DNA from: Halobaculum sp. MBLA0143 | GTDB lineage: Archaea; Halobacteriota; Halobacteria; Halobacteriales; Haloferacaceae | DNA: 64,000 nt | Direction of reading: 5' to 3' | Assembly (NCBI RefSeq): GCF_041361465.1 | Contig: NZ_JBGKAC010000002.1 | Location: 248,001 to 312,000, forward strand | Shown: positions 10,466 through 19,039 of the stretch, piece by piece | Numbering within the stretch: the first letter of the stretch is position 1 | How the letters are laid out: the number at the start of each line of letters is the position of its first letter | The notes under the pieces: generated by a model | Told to the model about the DNA's origin: nothing | The model's database searches: none | The model's input: the letters and a program-made list of their open reading frames with translations, nothing else | Program-made: the position numbers and the translations under genes

Positions 10466-12781
10466 TCACTCCACCGTCGGAGTGATCGTCCTCGTCTCGC
10501 CGTCGAACGTCTCCAGCGACAGTTCGACGTCGTCGCCCGGGAGTCGTCGGGGGAGACTCAGCTGATCCTCCAGGTAGCTGATCGCCGCAGCCTCCCCCAG
10601 ACGGAGTCCCTCGATGCCGTCCGTCCGGTAGTGGATTCCCGCCCTGTTCCGTCCGAGTGCCATGTTGGAGGCGAGTTTGTTCAACTCCCCTCGGACGGTG
10701 AGCTCGTCGTCGATGTCCTGCTCGTCCGCCCGGAGCCCCGACTCCGGGAGCTCTGCGGCAGTTACGAGCTCTCGCCCGTCTCTCGTCGGGACGACCTTCT
10801 CGTCGGCGGGGAAGGTGTGGTCGCCGTCGAACAACGCCTTCATGACGGTGACGCCCGCACCGGCGACGACGGAGTGGCCCGCCGGGTACGAGGGGTGGAC
10901 CGGCGACCCCTCGGCGTACGCCTGTGGGAGCAGGAGCGTGTCGGTGTCGAAGCGTTTGCCCGTCTCCGCGACCGCGTCGGAGTCGAGCAGGTTGTCCGGG
11001 AGCGACGACGACAGGTCGACACCTGCGGGACTCTCGAGGGGGCTCCCGTCGCGTGTCGCCTCGACCCGCCCGCCGTACTCCTCGGGACGGAGTCGACGGT
11101 GGACGTTCCACTTCTTGTGCCAGGCGGCCTTCTGTCCCACCTCGCTCGCCTCCAGGACTCGCTTCTCCACGTACAACGGCCCGAAGTCGTTGAACGGGAG
11201 CGTGGTCTGTGCGGTGAACGCCGAGGCGGTCCGCGGGCTCCCGTCCGGGGCGGCCCCGTCGAGCGGCTGCAGGCTGTACGGTATCCCCGCGTCCAACGGC
11301 GTGCTCGTCCCGAACACCAACACCTGTGCGGCCTTCTGGAGCTGCCTGAACGGCGGGTCGCCGTGGACGCGCTCTGCCATGTCTCGCCCGGTGATCACGT
11401 ACCGACGCTCCGACTGGAGTCGGATCCCGTCGAGATCGTCGTCGAGCGAGGGAGCGACCCCGCGTTGGAGCTTCAGCCAGTCCTCGACGGACGTCGCGTA
11501 CTCTCGTCCCGGTGGCGGTACCTCGATCCGCTGCGTCTCGATACCGCTGCCCAGCGGCCGATCCTTCCACAGGAGCTGAGAGATGTACGGCCCCGTCGTC
11601 GCGCCCGGCGTGACCCCACGGAACACGTTGTCGGCGTCGACCGTCCCGTCGGCACCCGGACCGGCGTAGGCGTCGAGCCCGTCGAGCTCGTCGGCCGCTG
11701 CCTGGACGTCCTCGTGGCTGTCGTAGTTGCGGAACTTCACGTCACGGGTGAGGGCGCGCCAGTAGAGCTCGACCATCTCCGCGCCGGCCTCCGGGTCGTC
11801 GATCCTCGGCGGGGTCGCGATCCGGAGGGTCCCGGTCGACTTCCCGGCGGCGAGGTACGTCCACGCCGTCTCCGGCTGCGCCAGCGGCCTGGAGTCGAGT
11901 GCGTCCACCGCCTCGACGAGGTCGACCGTCTCGGGGACGTCGCCGCCGGTCGCGTTCTCGAACGCCTGCGGGATCTCGTCGTACCCGACCGTCTCGCCGC
12001 CGGACTCCGCGGCGGCGACCAGACTGTCGTAGGCGGCGCTCGCCGGGAGCCCGGTCGTCGAGTCGTGCGGGAGTGACTTCCCGAACTTCCCGACGACCGA
12101 CTCCTCGGCGACCCGCTCGTTCGACGCGTGCGGGCTGGTGTCGGCGGTGACGAGGAGGTGTTCGCGCGAGTACGCCTCCCGCGTCCGAAACTCCGCGTCC
12201 ACCCGCCGTTGGAGTGTCGAATCACTCGCCGCGTCGTCTGCCCCACCTCCGCCGCCCGGCGGGTCGGCACTCGCCCGAATGACGACGGGCAGCGTCTGGT
12301 CCGTGTCGACCCCGTCCGTGTCGACGGCGACACCGACCGCGAGCGTGTCGCCGGTCGCAACCGACGGAGCGGCCGCCGTCGCCCGGAGCGGGGTGTCACC
12401 CGTGCCGCTGGCGTAGAACGACAGATCACCGGGGTCGAAGGCCGACCCGTCGAACTGTGGTGTCGCCCAGACGTACACCGACTGTGTCCCCCGGTTCTGG
12501 ATCTCGAACACGTCGTCGAACTCGTACGTCGAGTCCGTCCCCAGCCCCTCGCCACCCGTCTCCGTGTCCGTGAACGACAGCCCGAGCTCGTTCCCGTCGG
12601 CGGCGGCGAACTCCCCGTTCGGCCCCGTCGACGGCCGGAGCGTGAGGAACGCGCTCGCGTCGGGAGCGACCGACACGGACACGTCGCGTCGTGCGCGAAC
12701 ACTCGAGAACGCCCCGGAGCCGACCGCACCGGCACCCCCGGCCAGGCCGCCGACCCCCAACAGGAGCTTGCGTCGCTTCAT
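10466..12781 (-). CDS. Vanadium-haloperoxidase/PAP2-family protein with TasA-like N-terminus
   Basis: A 771-residue exported protein in two parts. Residues 1-190 look like the SipW/camelysin-TasA-like surface domain seen in haloarchaea: MKRRKLLLGVGGLAGG signal, then SVRARRDVSVSVAPDAS and beta-rich sequence. From about 210 the protein follows vanadium chloroperoxidases and acid phosphatases: KKWNVHRRLRPEE for the K...RP motif, HPSYPAGHSVV for the PxGH motif, and GRNRAGIHYRTDG for R...GIHY..D. These residues coordinate vanadate or phosphate. It should act outside the cell as a haloperoxidase or phosphatase; the motifs favour haloperoxidase. The N-terminal fusion is unusual. Confidence 0.88.
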   Translation of the reverse strand: MKRRKLLLGVGGLAGGAGAVGSGAFSSVRARRDVSVSVAPDASAFLTLRPSTGPNGEFAAADGNELGLSFTDTETGGEGLGTDSTYEFDDVFEIQNRGTQSVYVWATPQFDGSAFDPGDLSFYASGTGDTPLRATAAAPSVATGDTLAVGVAVDTDGVDTDQTLPVVIRASADPPGGGGGADDAASDSTLQRRVDAEFRTREAYSREHLLVTADTSPHASNERVAEESVVGKFGKSLPHDSTTGLPASAAYDSLVAAAESGGETVGYDEIPQAFENATGGDVPETVDLVEAVDALDSRPLAQPETAWTYLAAGKSTGTLRIATPPRIDDPEAGAEMVELYWRALTRDVKFRNYDSHEDVQAAADELDGLDAYAGPGADGTVDADNVFRGVTPGATTGPYISQLLWKDRPLGSGIETQRIEVPPPGREYATSVEDWLKLQRGVAPSLDDDLDGIRLQSERRYVITGRDMAERVHGDPPFRQLQKAAQVLVFGTSTPLDAGIPYSLQPLDGAAPDGSPRTASAFTAQTTLPFNDFGPLYVEKRVLEASEVGQKAAWHKKWNVHRRLRPEEYGGRVEATRDGSPLESPAGVDLSSSLPDNLLDSDAVAETGKRFDTDTLLLPQAYAEGSPVHPSYPAGHSVVAGAGVTVMKALFDGDHTFPADEKVVPTRDGRELVTAAELPESGLRADEQDIDDELTVRGELNKLASNMALGRNRAGIHYRTDGIEGLRLGEAAAISYLEDQLSLPRRLPGDDVELSLETFDGETRTITPTVE

Positions 12782-13273
12782 CGCTCACCCGTGTAGCTGT
12801 CACAGTCGTCTCCGACGGCGTCGTAGCGTCGCCCGTCGCCACGCCGTCGTGAACACCCTCGGTCCGTCGATACTCTGCTGTCCGCACGTCTACAGTACGA
12901 AGTCGCCTCGCTGACGTCCATCGACAACGGTCCCCAAGACGGTGGGTCGATTAGTATTGACTCGGTTGCGAGGCGTATCGAGCCGGTTGTCGGCCGTTAC
13001 GCCCCGATTAATCCCGGACACGACGGCGACCGGGGCGGAGCGAGAGTTCGCCGATTACGGGGTCGGTGAGGAGTGACGGCTCCCTCGACCGCGAACGACG
13101 ACTCTGTACACTCGAACGCCTCGCGCAGTTCCCCGAGGGACGTCTCTCCGTCGACTACCGAACAGCATGATCTGTCTGGCTCCGAATTTTAAACCTCTGT
13201 TCGTACCGTTTTGTCTTTGCGTGGGTTCAGAACCGATAGTGGTTAACACCAGGGGTTCGAGGTGCCCGTAGAA
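12782..13273. other. Intergenic region between divergent genes
   Basis: I see no credible gene in these 492 bases. They separate the divergent haloperoxidase-family and transducer genes and hold their promoters. A TATA-like AATTTTAAAC sits at 13185-13194, about 80 nt before the transducer start, implying a leadered transcript there. Several AT-rich islands occur around 12950-13010. Confidence 0.6.
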
Positions 13274-15166
13274 ATGAGTGACACAGGGGTGAGTCGAGGA
13301 ACGAGCCTGGGGCGCGTGGAGGCGTTCCTCCGAAACGTGCCGGACGGTCGGTCGATGAGCGACGAGATGTGGCGTGGTCGCCACCGAAAGATCCTGCTCG
13401 CGCTGGCGGCACACGTCCCCTTCCTGGCGGCGCTGGGGTTGTTCACGGGGACGCTCCCGGTCGCGGAGGCGACGATCCCGGCGACGCCGACGTGGTTGGT
13501 CGCCGGGGAGTTGGGGCTGCTCGCCGTCGTCGTCGCCGCAGCCTGGAGTAGCCGACCGCGGCGGCGTATCCGCACGCTCCTGTCGGCGTTCGGTTGGATG
13601 CTGGCGTCGATGGCGCTCGTCCAGTTCTCCGGAGGGTACATCGAGGCCCACTTCCACTTCTTCGTCGCCGTCGGGGTGTTGGCGAGCTACGAGGACTGGC
13701 TGCCGTTCGCGGCCGGCGTCGGCTACGTGGTCCTGGGTCACGGGGCGTTCGCGACCGTCCTCGACGCGAGTCGGGTGTACAACCACGCCGCCGGTGCCGG
13801 GAACCCCTGGGTCTGGGGCGGGATCCACGGTCTGTTCGTCTCGATGCTGGCCGTCTCCGAGCTGTCGAACTGGCAGTCGATCGAGCAGTCACGCCGCGAG
13901 GCGCGCGAGCAGTTGGCGGAGGCAGAACGGCAACGCGAACTCGTCGCCGACGCCGAGACGGCACAGGCAGAGGCGGAGCGCCGCGAGGCGGAGATCACCG
14001 CACTGAAACAGCGTCTGGAGTCGACGGCAGAGTCGTACCGTGAGACGATCACGCGGGCCGCCGACGGCGACCTGACTGTCCGGTTGGACGAGGACGCGGA
14101 CGACGAGTCGATGCGGGCCGTCGCCGAGTCGGTCAACCGGATGTTGGTGGCGCTCGACGAGACGGTCGTCGAGACGCAGTCGTTCGCGGACGACGTTGCC
14201 GACGGCTCCGACTCGGCCGTGAGCGCCGCGACGACGGTGGAGACGACCAGCGAGACGGTCGGGCGGACGGTCAACGAGGTCGAACGCCAGGTGACGGCCC
14301 ACCGAGACGACCTCGCGCAGGCGGCCGACGAGATGAACACGCTGTCGGCGACGGTCGAAGAGGTCGCCGCCTCGGCCTCGGAGGTGGAGACGACGGCGAC
14401 GCAGATGGCCGGCACCGCCGACGACGGGCGAGCGGCCATCGAAGACGCCGTCGCGGCGGCCGACGACGTCCGGGAGACGATCGGCGACACCGTCGCGACC
14501 GTCGAGACGCTGGACGAACGGATGGACGAAATCGACGAGATCACGGCGCTGATCGGCGACATCGCCGCCCAGACGAACCTGCTCGCGCTGAACGCCAACA
14601 TCGAGGCCGCCCGCGCGGACACGGACGGCAGCGACGGGTTCGCCGTCGTCGCAGACGAGGTGAAGTCGCTCGCAGAGGAGACGCGGGCCGCCGCGGGCGA
14701 CATCGAGTCGTTGATCGCCGGCGCACGCGAACAGACGGAGACCGTGAGGGAGACGGCCACTCGGGCGGCGAGCCACGCGGACGACGCACAGACGGCCGTC
14801 ACGGCCGCCGGCGAACAGTTCGACACACTGGCCGAGCAGGCCGCGGCGACGACGGACGGCGTGACGGAGATCAGTCGCGCCACGGACGACCAGGCCGCGA
14901 GCATCGAGGAGACCGTCAGCGTCGTCGATCAGGTGCAGACCGGGAGCGAGGAGACCGTCGAGGCCGTGAGCGACATCGCCGAGGCGGCGACTCGACAGAC
15001 GTCGGAGGCGCAGGCCATCGTCTCGGAGGTCGAACGACTCGCTCGGCAGGCCGACACGCTCCAGACGTCACTGGAGACGTTCACGACCGCGGAGACGGAC
15101 GCGAGTGACGGCGTCGACGTTCCGCGGTCGGCGGGTGGGCCGGCCGGGGTGGCCGGCTCGCGGTGA
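13274..15166 (+). CDS. Membrane methyl-accepting chemotaxis transducer (Htr type)
   Basis: A transducer of 630 residues. About residues 35-200 form a multi-helix membrane sensor that contains SGGYIEAHFHFFV and YEDWLPF, a His-bearing module also found in bacterial sensor proteins and Htr-type transducers. A HAMP-like stretch (DGDLTVRLDEDADD, about 260) follows, then a long methylation coiled coil and the signalling hairpin (IGDIAAQTNLLALNANIEAA, then GFAVVADEVKSLAEET). It should signal to CheA/CheW. The ATG at 13274 is chosen over a GTG four codons upstream. The stimulus is unknown; the His-rich membrane module suggests a redox or small-ligand cue, by inference only. Confidence 0.93.
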   Translation: MSDTGVSRGTSLGRVEAFLRNVPDGRSMSDEMWRGRHRKILLALAAHVPFLAALGLFTGTLPVAEATIPATPTWLVAGELGLLAVVVAAAWSSRPRRRIRTLLSAFGWMLASMALVQFSGGYIEAHFHFFVAVGVLASYEDWLPFAAGVGYVVLGHGAFATVLDASRVYNHAAGAGNPWVWGGIHGLFVSMLAVSELSNWQSIEQSRREAREQLAEAERQRELVADAETAQAEAERREAEITALKQRLESTAESYRETITRAADGDLTVRLDEDADDESMRAVAESVNRMLVALDETVVETQSFADDVADGSDSAVSAATTVETTSETVGRTVNEVERQVTAHRDDLAQAADEMNTLSATVEEVAASASEVETTATQMAGTADDGRAAIEDAVAAADDVRETIGDTVATVETLDERMDEIDEITALIGDIAAQTNLLALNANIEAARADTDGSDGFAVVADEVKSLAEETRAAAGDIESLIAGAREQTETVRETATRAASHADDAQTAVTAAGEQFDTLAEQAAATTDGVTEISRATDDQAASIEETVSVVDQVQTGSEETVEAVSDIAEAATRQTSEAQAIVSEVERLARQADTLQTSLETFTTAETDASDGVDVPRSAGGPAGVAGSR

Positions 15167-15311
15167 CGTCGGTGGAGGTGGACTCTCTACACCGCCTCCG
15201 AGTCGGCGGGCGTGTCGACGACGCGGACCGTCTGCGTTCGGTGCCGGGACGGGCACTACGGCGCCGACGACGGCCGGGTGTCGGGGAGGGAGTCGGACGG
15301 GCACGTCGAGG

Positions 15312-16067
15312 TCACGCCAACAGCCCGCCGTCGACCCGTAGCACCGCTCCGGAGACGTACGAGGCGGCGGGACTGGCGAGGAACCCGATCACTTCGGCGA
15401 CCTCTTCCGGGTCTGCCAGGCGGTCCTGTGGAATGGGTTCCTCGGCGAGCACCGCCTCGGCGTCGTCGTACGGACCGGACGTCAACAACTGCGTCTCCGT
15501 GTACCCCGGACAGACGGCGTTGACGCGTACGTCACGGCTCCCGTACTCACGGGCGAGTGACCGAGTGAGCCCGACTAGTCCCGCCTTGCTGGCAGCGTAG
15601 TTGGCCTGTCCGGACCACCCACGAAGCGCGGCGACGCTGCTCACGTTCACCACCGACCCGCCGTCGCTGCGCAACATCTGACCCAGCGCGGCCCGGGAAC
15701 AGTAGAACGCCCCCGAGAGGTTCGTCTGCACGACACGCTCCCAGTTGTCGTCGGACAGGCGGACGGACAGCCCGTTCGCCATCGTCCCGGCGTTGTTGAC
15801 GAGCACGTCCACCGGTCCGAACTCCTCGCGGACCGCCTCGAACGCCGCCGCGACCGCGTCCGCGTCACCCACGTCGAACTGGTGCACTCGACTCTCCGTG
15901 TCGAACGACCCCAGTTCCGACTCCAGTTGTGCGGCTGCCGTCTCGTCGGCGCAGTACGTCGCTACCACGGACACGCCTCGTTCGGCCAGGTAGTGGACGA
16001 CCGCGCGACCGATCCCGCGCGTTCCACCCGTGACGACGGCGACCGTGTCGTCACCGTCAGGCCACAC
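15312..16067 (-). CDS. fabG: 3-oxoacyl-[ACP] reductase-like SDR
   Basis: A 251-residue short-chain dehydrogenase. TGGTRGIG is the NADP-binding loop, NNAG follows, and SSVAALRGWSGQANYAASK carries the Ser-Tyr-Lys catalytic set. VRVNAVCPGYTET and a C-terminal YVSGAVLRVDGG are typical of FabG. It should reduce a beta-ketoacyl thioester on the ACP encoded at the head of the operon. It is the last gene of a five-gene minus-strand operon, and its GTG start overlaps the end of the transacylase gene by 11 nt, indicating translational coupling. No dehydratase gene is visible in the block, so the product may keep a beta-hydroxyl or be processed elsewhere. Confidence 0.9.
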   Translation of the reverse strand: MWPDGDDTVAVVTGGTRGIGRAVVHYLAERGVSVVATYCADETAAAQLESELGSFDTESRVHQFDVGDADAVAAAFEAVREEFGPVDVLVNNAGTMANGLSVRLSDDNWERVVQTNLSGAFYCSRAALGQMLRSDGGSVVNVSSVAALRGWSGQANYAASKAGLVGLTRSLAREYGSRDVRVNAVCPGYTETQLLTSGPYDDAEAVLAEEPIPQDRLADPEEVAEVIGFLASPAASYVSGAVLRVDGGLLA

Positions 16068-16986
16068 TGTCGAACACCTCGCGAGCGTCCGTCGGCTCGT
16101 CGAGCGTCACTACCTCTCCGGAGACACCGGCGCGCTCGACGAGCGCCGCGAGTGTCCCGGCCGGCGGGAGTTCGACGTACCTGTCGACACCCGCCTCGTC
16201 GAGGTGCGCGACCACGTCCGTCCACCGGACGGGGTTCGTCAGTTGGGTTGCCAGCTGTGACCGAGCCCGACTCCCGTCCGTGTACGGATCGCCGGTCACG
16301 TCGGAGACGACGGGCGCGTCCGCAGTCTCGAACGCTGTCTCAGCCAGCGCGGCCTCGAACGGATCGACCGCCGAGGACATCAACGGCGAGTGGAAGGCGG
16401 TGCCGACGTCCAGTTCTTCGAACCTGGCAGTGTGTGTCTCCGACAGCTCCTCCCGAACGGCCGTGACCTGGTCGGTCGCGCCGCTGACGACCGTCTGTCG
16501 CCGGCCGTTGTACACCGCGACGGAGACGTCCGAGTAGTCTGCACACACCTCCGCGACGTCTCCGGGGTCGGTCAACAGGACCGCGACCATCGTCCCCGGG
16601 CCGTCTCGTTCCCCAGCACGCTGCATGAGCCGTCCACGTTCGGCGACGAGTTCGGCACCGGCACCCGCGGGGAGCGCCCCCGCGGCGGCGAGTGCAGTGA
16701 AGTGACCGAGACTGTGACCCGCGAAGAACGTCGGGTCGACGTCGAACCGTCGGTCGGTCGCACGTGCTGCCGTGACGCCGACCGCGAACACCGCCGGCTG
16801 TGTGTAGCGTGTCTCTCGGAGCCTGTCGTCGGAGCTCTCGAACACCAGTGTCTCCAGGTCGAGGTCGAGTGACCCGTCCAGACGGGCGAACGCCTCGCGG
16901 AACTCGGGCCAGGCATCGTAGAAGGCCGCTCCCATCCCGCTCGTCTGGCTCCCCTGACCGGGACACAGCAGCGCCGTCTCGGTCAC
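16057..16986 (-). CDS. fabD: Malonyl-CoA:ACP transacylase
   Basis: A 309-residue acyltransferase. PGQGSQTSGMG opens the fold. Ser92 in FFAGHSLGHFTAL is the catalytic nucleophile of the GHSxG motif, and TAFHSPLM provides the active-site His. It should load malonyl units onto the ACP for the ketosynthases. Its start overlaps the stop of the holo-ACP synthase gene by 4 nt. Archaea generally lack this ACP-dependent set, so horizontal acquisition with the rest of the operon is likely; codon use looks host-like by eye. Confidence 0.93.
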   Translation of the reverse strand: MTETALLCPGQGSQTSGMGAAFYDAWPEFREAFARLDGSLDLDLETLVFESSDDRLRETRYTQPAVFAVGVTAARATDRRFDVDPTFFAGHSLGHFTALAAAGALPAGAGAELVAERGRLMQRAGERDGPGTMVAVLLTDPGDVAEVCADYSDVSVAVYNGRRQTVVSGATDQVTAVREELSETHTARFEELDVGTAFHSPLMSSAVDPFEAALAETAFETADAPVVSDVTGDPYTDGSRARSQLATQLTNPVRWTDVVAHLDEAGVDRYVELPPAGTLAALVERAGVSGEVVTLDEPTDAREVFDSVA

Positions 16987-17441
16987 GACGGACCACCTCC
17001 GCCGACGGCGACGGTGACGACCGCCGTCGCCGTGTCGCTCTCGCGGTCGTGGGTCAGGCTGATGGCCGTGTCGACGGCAGCCGTCGACGGTGGTGCACCC
17101 ACCGTCTCGGTCAGTGCTCGCCTCGCCGTGTCCGCGACGGCGAGCCGTGGGGCGCCCGTCTCCGTCCGGTGGGTCGCAACGTCACGGAACGCGACCCGGC
17201 CGGGATCGTCCACCAGCTTCCTGGCAGCCTCCTTCACACACCACCGGGCGGCGTAGTGTTCGGCCGGGTGTCTGGTCCCGTCACAGTAGGCCCGTTCCTC
17301 GGTGGTGAACACGCGGTCGACGAACCCGGTCGCCTCGTCGGCGACGAGTCCGCGGATCCGTCCGATCGACACCGTGTCGACGCCCGTCTCGACCCGGACG
17401 TTCGGGAGGTCGGTCACCGGCGGCGAGGGCGGCTCAGACAC
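16983..17441 (-). CDS. acpS: Holo-[ACP] synthase (phosphopantetheinyl transferase)
   Basis: About 152 residues, the AcpS size class. GVDTVSIGRI near the N-terminus holds the Mg-binding Asp, FTTEERAYC matches the FT..E..YC motif, and AARWCVKEAARKL is the WxxKEA signature. It should transfer phosphopantetheine from CoA to the carrier serine of the ACP in the same operon. I start at GTG 17441, which overlaps the ketosynthase stop by 8 nt; a second GTG at 17417 is also possible. A dedicated phosphopantetheinyl transferase shows that the carrier protein is meant to be functional. Confidence 0.92.
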   Translation of the reverse strand: MSEPPSPPVTDLPNVRVETGVDTVSIGRIRGLVADEATGFVDRVFTTEERAYCDGTRHPAEHYAARWCVKEAARKLVDDPGRVAFRDVATHRTETGAPRLAVADTARRALTETVGAPPSTAAVDTAISLTHDRESDTATAVVTVAVGGGGPS

Positions 17442-18657
17442 GCTCGAACACCACTGCGCCGTTCGTCCCGCCGAAGCCGGCGGAGTTCGCGAGCACGACC
17501 TCCGGATCCGCGTCGCGCGGCTCCGTGACCACGTCGACGCCACAGTCCGGTGTCTCGTGGTTCACCGTCGGAGGGATCGTCCCCTCGTGGATCGAGGCGG
17601 CCGAGATCGCCCCCTCGATTGCCCCGCTCGCGCCGAGGGTGTGCCCGACGTTCCCCTTGTTCGCCGTCACCGGCGGCGGATCGTCGAACACTTCGTGGAG
17701 ACACAACGCCTCGTGATCGTCACCACGAGGAGTCGCCGTGGCGTGTGCGTTGACGTGATCGACGTCCGCCGGCGAACGGTCGGCGTCGGCCAACGCCCGT
17801 TCGATCGCCGCGATCAGCCCGCGTCCGTCGCTGGCCGGCCTGATCAGGTGGTCTGCGTCGGCGGACCGACCGACACCCGTGACCGCCGCGTACGCCGTCG
17901 CGCCACGCTCGGCGGCGTGGCTCGCCGACTCCAACACGAGCGCACCGGCGCCCTCGCCCAGGAGGAATCCGTCGCGGTCGGCGTCGAACGGCCTGATCGC
18001 CGCCGTCGGGGCGTCGTTCCGGCTGCTCATCGCCCGCAGCGAGTCGAACGCCGCGAGCCCGGTAGAGCAGACCCCGGCGTCGGCTCCCCCGGCGATCATC
18101 ACGTCGGCACGCCCGAGCCGAACGTCGTCGACGGCGTCGGCGATCGCGTGAGTCCCGGCCGCACACGCTGTCGATGGCGCCCGGTTCGGTCCACGTGCGT
18201 CGAACACGACACTCGCGTGACCGGCGACACTGCTGGTCAGCGACTGGATCGAGAACCGGGTGTCCGGGCGGCCTCCGTCCCGCATACGGAGCTGGTGTTC
18301 GTCGATCTCCAACTGTCCTCCGAGACAGCTCGCGTAGCTGACCCCGGCACGGGTCGGGTCCCAGTCCGGTCCGTCGTCGGCGTCGAACCCAGCGTCTGCA
18401 ACTGCCTCGCTGGCGGCGACGACCCCGAACTGTGCGTGACGACCCGCGCTGCGCTCGTCGACCGACGGGTGCGCCGACGGGTCCGCGGCGACCTCACAGC
18501 CGACCCGTGTTCGGAAGTCGTACCCGTAGGTGTCGAGGTCGAACTGCGTGATCGGACCGGCGCCGCTCTCGTGACCGAGCAACGACTCCCACGTCTCCGA
18601 GAGAGACCCTCCGACGGGAGTGATCGTGCCCAGGCCGGTGACAACCACGTCGTTCAT
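17434..18657 (-). CDS. fabF: Beta-ketoacyl-ACP synthase II
   Basis: A 407-residue condensing enzyme. The active-site Cys165 lies in APSTACAAGTHA, with the catalytic His residues in VNAHATATPRGD and KGNVGHTLGASGA. NSAGFGGTNGAVVF is the usual C-terminal loop. The Cys-His-His triad is complete, so it should perform decarboxylative condensation rather than act as a chain-length factor. It starts 3 nt after the ACP gene ends and overlaps the AcpS gene. A second, diverged ketosynthase at 31267-32499 flanks the far side of the lanthipeptide block. Confidence 0.95.
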   Translation of the reverse strand: MNDVVVTGLGTITPVGGSLSETWESLLGHESGAGPITQFDLDTYGYDFRTRVGCEVAADPSAHPSVDERSAGRHAQFGVVAASEAVADAGFDADDGPDWDPTRAGVSYASCLGGQLEIDEHQLRMRDGGRPDTRFSIQSLTSSVAGHASVVFDARGPNRAPSTACAAGTHAIADAVDDVRLGRADVMIAGGADAGVCSTGLAAFDSLRAMSSRNDAPTAAIRPFDADRDGFLLGEGAGALVLESASHAAERGATAYAAVTGVGRSADADHLIRPASDGRGLIAAIERALADADRSPADVDHVNAHATATPRGDDHEALCLHEVFDDPPPVTANKGNVGHTLGASGAIEGAISAASIHEGTIPPTVNHETPDCGVDVVTEPRDADPEVVLANSAGFGGTNGAVVFERV

Positions 18658-18660
18658 CCG

Positions 18661-18909
18661 TCAGTCTCGCCGCTCGGCGACGTAGGACTTCACCGCGCCG
18701 ACGGTCGTCAGCTCCTCTAAGTCCTCGTCTGGAACGTGAACGCCGAGTTCGTCCTCGACGAGCTCCGCCATCTCGACGATGTCCAACGACTCCGCAGCTA
18801 GCCCGTCGTCGTCGAAGGGCGTGTCGTCGTCGAACTCCGACTCGTCGACCAACAACGCGTCTGCGACGATCTCGTCTACCGTTTCGCTCGCCTCGTCCGA
18901 GAGTTGCAT
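18661..18909 (-). CDS. acpP: Acyl carrier protein
   Basis: An 82-residue, very acidic carrier protein. The phosphopantetheine attachment site is Ser41 in GLAAESLDIVEMAELVE; the usual Asp before the Ser is Glu here. The four-helix spacing and C-terminal VGAVKSYVAERRD fit ACPs of type II systems. It heads the operon ACP-ketosynthase-AcpS-transacylase-ketoreductase. A TATA-like CTTATCAA lies 28-38 nt upstream of the ATG. ACPs are mostly absent from archaea, which generally use ACP-independent fatty acid chemistry, so this gene is a strong marker of a secondary acyl pathway. Confidence 0.93.
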   Translation of the reverse strand: MQLSDEASETVDEIVADALLVDESEFDDDTPFDDDGLAAESLDIVEMAELVEDELGVHVPDEDLEELTTVGAVKSYVAERRD

Positions 18910-18936
18910 GTGTGTGAGAGTTATTTATCCTCTCGG

Positions 18937-18947
18937 TTGATAAGTAG
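18937..18947 (-). promoter_or_regulatory. TATA box of the ACP operon
   Basis: On the minus strand CTTATCAA lies about 30 nt before the ACP start codon. I infer that one transcript from here covers all five acyl-synthesis genes. Confidence 0.45.
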
Positions 18948-19039
18948 TTCGGTAAATCGACAATCAGTTGTGGGCACAGAACGACAAAAACCGTCCCTCC
19001 GGGACGACAGCGCAGACGCTTCGGGTCGGTCCTCGTCGA

